From NCBI GenBank assembly GCA_028565635.1, contig JAOXYB010057168.1, forward strand, positions 1-11,023: a stretch of 11,023 nucleotides of DNA, read 5' to 3'. The notes beneath the pieces were generated by a model. That model did no database searches. It had not been told where the DNA came from and was given only the letters and a program-made list of their open reading frames with translations. The position numbers were made by a program, and so were the translations under genes. How positions within the stretch are numbered: the first letter of the stretch is position 1; every line of letters begins with the position of its first letter. This DNA comes from Phoronis ovalis. Lineage: Eukaryota > Phoronida > Phoronidae. Positions 8,719 through 11,023 of the stretch are shown one piece after another.

Positions 8719-10884
8719 GTAAGTGAACAATAGTTTTGTTATTTTTACATATACAAAACTTGCAGATTAGAAAGCTTTGGCTTTATATATAAAATTTTAT
8801 GAACATTTGTGTTTTGTATTGAAAATTTGCTTTGCTTATATATTTGAGAGTAACCTCATTAAAAGCTATTTTAATTATCCATAATTTCGATAATTTCGAG
8901 TGCGGGAATACAGAAACAGTTTTTTAAAATGTCTGTACATCGAGTTAGGGTCCAATTTATTTCTATACTATAAAATAATGTATATTGACAAGCGTATTTT
9001 CAGCTGGCCTATGCCATTAGCATCATAGCTGGATTTACTGGTAACTCAGGCCTGGGATTTTTCGCCAGTGGTTGTGCTCCTGGTGCCGGTGGCAGTACAA
9101 AGTATACACTTCTTCTTGGCGGGGACGTATCTCTGAGTGCGACCATGACATTAATAAGTACCATCGCGTCTCTAGGTAAGAATTAACAATACCTTTATAT
9201 CTAACATTTGTTTAGCACGAGATCTAAAGTGTTAAATTAAAATGTATGTAGCTATAACTTATGGATGCGGTGTACTATTATCGAGCAATGGAGCAGAAGA
9301 AAAGCAAGAATAAAATAAAAAGTAAACTTATATTTCAACGATATGAGAATTTTAAAATATAAACTGGCATTGTTTTTTGGAGCAACATGGGCAATTATGT
9401 AATACCAGATATATAAACCGGTATAAAGAGCCCCCGAAACGTCCAATGTATGGCGATTCACTGCGACAATGCACAAACAGCTACAGAAATCCTCTATCAA
9501 TACAACAATATCATATTATTTCATAATGTCCAAAACTCCCTTGTTTTGCTGCTGATAACTCTATTCTTGTTATACAACCAATTTCAGTTTTGGTAAACAT
9601 ATATTAATGAGTTTTCCTTGATTTGTAATGATTACACAACTTTCTTTCATATCACTTCACTGTGAGACAACAGAAAGTTGACAAACAAAAAATTGTAAAT
9701 TTTAGTTTCATTATAATTATAAACAATCCTAGGAATGACTTTATATTATTATGTTTATTCTATACAAGGTCTCTGCAGGAGTAAACACATACATTAGTAC
9801 ATGTATTTATTCTGTCGTCAGTAAATAAAACAATGTTTGCCATTATATTTGAACAGTTGACGTACATAGTTTTAATTTTCAAATATACAAAAGCGTAAAA
9901 ATAGTAACAAATGAAATGCTAAAAAAAACTCACAATACGAACGCTACATAAAAATGATCTAGCCTTTTTTATCAACATGTATCACAAAAACCTCCGATCA
10001 TATTTGATTGTAATCATTAGGCGTGATTTCAAAATTCTATGATTACTTCCGAAAGTTGAATATTTTGCATTGTGTGTAAATTTAAAAACAAGCAAACATA
10101 ATTTAAGGACAAGATCTTATTGGAGTCATATCATTTAATTTTCTTGTTATTTCTTCTTCTCGATTTAGGTATGATACCTTTATGGTTGCTCACACTTGGT
10201 CAAACGTTCATCGCCGAGTCCAGCGTGAAACACATTAATATTCCGTTTCCAAATATCCTACTGTCACTGGTTGGCGCCTTTATCCCAGTCGCTATTGGAG
10301 TGTTCTTTAAGTACAAAGTTCCCAAAGTTGCCAAATTTCTATTGAAAATCATTCGACCACTGATAATAATTACTATAATATTAATATTTTCGGTTGGTGT
10401 TTGGGCGAATTTATACATCTTTAAGATGTTCACCCCAGTATTAATCATAGCGGGCATAAGTCTTCCCTATGTCGGATTTATATTAGGATGGTTAACAGCA
10501 TTTATTCTACGACAACCGTTGCCCAGGATTAAAGCTATTGCCATTGAAACGGGTATGCAAAATGGCCTGATAGCGATTATGTTGCTCAAGTTCTCTTTGC
10601 CGCAACCTGATTCTGATATTGCTTTAGTGGCCTGTGTTGCTGCAAATATATTTATGCCCTTACCTTTGTGGTTAGCTGTAGTATGCTACGAAATAAAAAG
10701 ACGATGTTTTGTGAAGAAAGATCAAGAAAATAAAGATATTAAATCTAAAGAAGAATTGGAGGATTTGAATGACGACAAAAGAAATCACTTTGATAACTTT
10801 AATCAGAAAAGCATATCTGGTAAAGATAAAATAATTCCAAAAGCGTCGAAGGATGAGATTATTGATTACGAAACTGTCATCTAA
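8029..10884 (+). CDS. SLC10-family solute carrier, P3-like (SLC10A3/A5-type), three exons
   Basis: Exons 8029-8718, 9004-9175 and 10169-10884 join into 525 residues with no gap in frame. Family knowledge: SLC10 members are polytopic plasma or internal membrane proteins, and several couple Na+ to uptake of bile acids or steroid sulfates. The P3-type members are poorly characterised. Seen here: a signal peptide (1 to about 23), then an extracellular domain to about 178 with sequons at N55, N60, N90, N109 and N150. The membrane core runs from about 182 to 461. It carries PAIGFGTQFIFMP (216-229), CAPGAGGST (254-262), GGDVSLSATMT (269-279) and ETGMQN (414-419). A 64-residue charged tail ends DYETVI. 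Length exceeds the roughly 350 residues of SLC10A1/A2, because of the N-terminal domain and tail. The substrate cannot be read from sequence. Confidence 0.93.
9004..9175 (+). CDS. SLC10-like exon 2
   Basis: The acceptor is TTTTCAG and the donor GTAAGA. Fifty-seven codons plus one base encode LAYAISIIAGF, the CAPGAGGST loop and GGDVSLSATMT, the core Na+-site region of the fold. The exon has no usable Met start, so it is visible only by homology and splice borders. Confidence 0.93.
9176..10168 (+). other. SLC10-like intron 2
   Basis: A 993-base AT-rich intron, the longest in the window. I see no exon with consistent phase, no tandem repeat and no mobile-element ends. The open minus-strand frame at 9252-9500 has no support. 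Confidence 0.65.
10169..10884 (+). CDS. SLC10-like exon 3 and stop
   Basis: The acceptor is GATTTAG. Two bases complete Gly288, then 237 codons end at TAA 10882-10884. It encodes the remaining membrane helices, ETGMQN and the charged tail. The in-frame ATG at 10120 lies in intron 2 and is not a start. Confidence 0.93.
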
Positions 10885-10900
10885 TCTATAATATATTGAG

Positions 10901-10946
10901 GTTCATAGGCATTTTCGAACCCATTATGGCGGGAAATATAACGAGG
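10901..10946 (+). repeat. Dispersed short repeat, copy B
   Basis: This is the partner of 7435-7475, in the 3' UTR of the SLC10-like gene and in the same orientation. The pair may be fragments of one interspersed repeat or chance similarity in AT-rich DNA. Confidence 0.45.
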
Positions 10947-11012
10947 AAAATATTGTTACTTGTGAATACTTCATTTTTGTATTGAAGCAAAGAGATGTTT
11001 TGCTCAGTGTTT

Positions 11013-11018
11013 AATAAA
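11013..11018 (+). promoter_or_regulatory. candidate polyadenylation signal of the SLC10-like gene
   Basis: AATAAA lies 128 bases after the stop codon, at the end of the window. The cleavage site would fall just outside or at the last bases, so the 3' UTR is about 140 to 160 bases. Confidence 0.65.
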
Positions 11019-11023
11019 TCTTA

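Noticed and set aside
9252-9500. Minus-strand 82-codon frame in SLC10-like intron 2
   Set aside because: AT-rich hydrophobic translation with no splice, motif or promoter support.
10908-10921. Internal-promoter B-box-like GGGTTCGAAAATGCC (minus strand), possible tRNA or SINE
   Set aside because: It lacks the TCC end of the box, a convincing A box at the right distance and any cloverleaf.

Overview
The window is animal nuclear DNA. It is AT-rich, and the genes are split by GT-AG introns of roughly 280 to 990 bases. Protein similarity and compact gene structure suggest an invertebrate, perhaps a mollusc or another lophotrochozoan. That placement is an inference and the sequence alone does not settle it. 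I see no operons, CRISPR arrays, rRNA or convincing tRNA genes.

Left part (about 1-3925, plus strand): the 3' two thirds of a CXXC1 (CFP1) gene, the CpG-binding subunit of the SET1/COMPASS histone H3K4 methyltransferase. Nine exons join in one frame into 373 codons plus a stop. They cover the basic linker, the Cys motif before the coiled coil, the coiled coil, and the Cys/His-rich C-terminal domain that contacts SET1. The PHD finger and the CXXC zinc finger must lie upstream of base 1. A polyadenylation signal sits at 3902.

Middle part (5285-6802, minus strand): a three-exon gene that only appears once the exons are joined on the reverse strand. It predicts a 138-residue protein with a hydrophobic N-terminus, eight further cysteines and an acidic C-terminal tail. 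I do not recognise the family. Its first intron holds four almost identical copies of a 34-base minisatellite, and each copy contains a perfect 12-base palindrome.

Right part (8029-11018, plus strand): a complete three-exon SLC10-family transporter of 525 residues. It has a signal peptide, an extracellular N-terminal domain with five N-glycosylation sequons, a membrane core with the ETGMQN motif and a charged cytoplasmic tail. The long N-terminal domain resembles the P3-type members (SLC10A3/SLC10A5) more than the short bile acid carriers. A polyadenylation signal lies at the very end of the window.

CXXC1 and the minus-strand gene converge tail to tail. The minus-strand gene and the SLC10 gene are head to head across about 1.2 kb. 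Nothing suggests the three genes act in one pathway.
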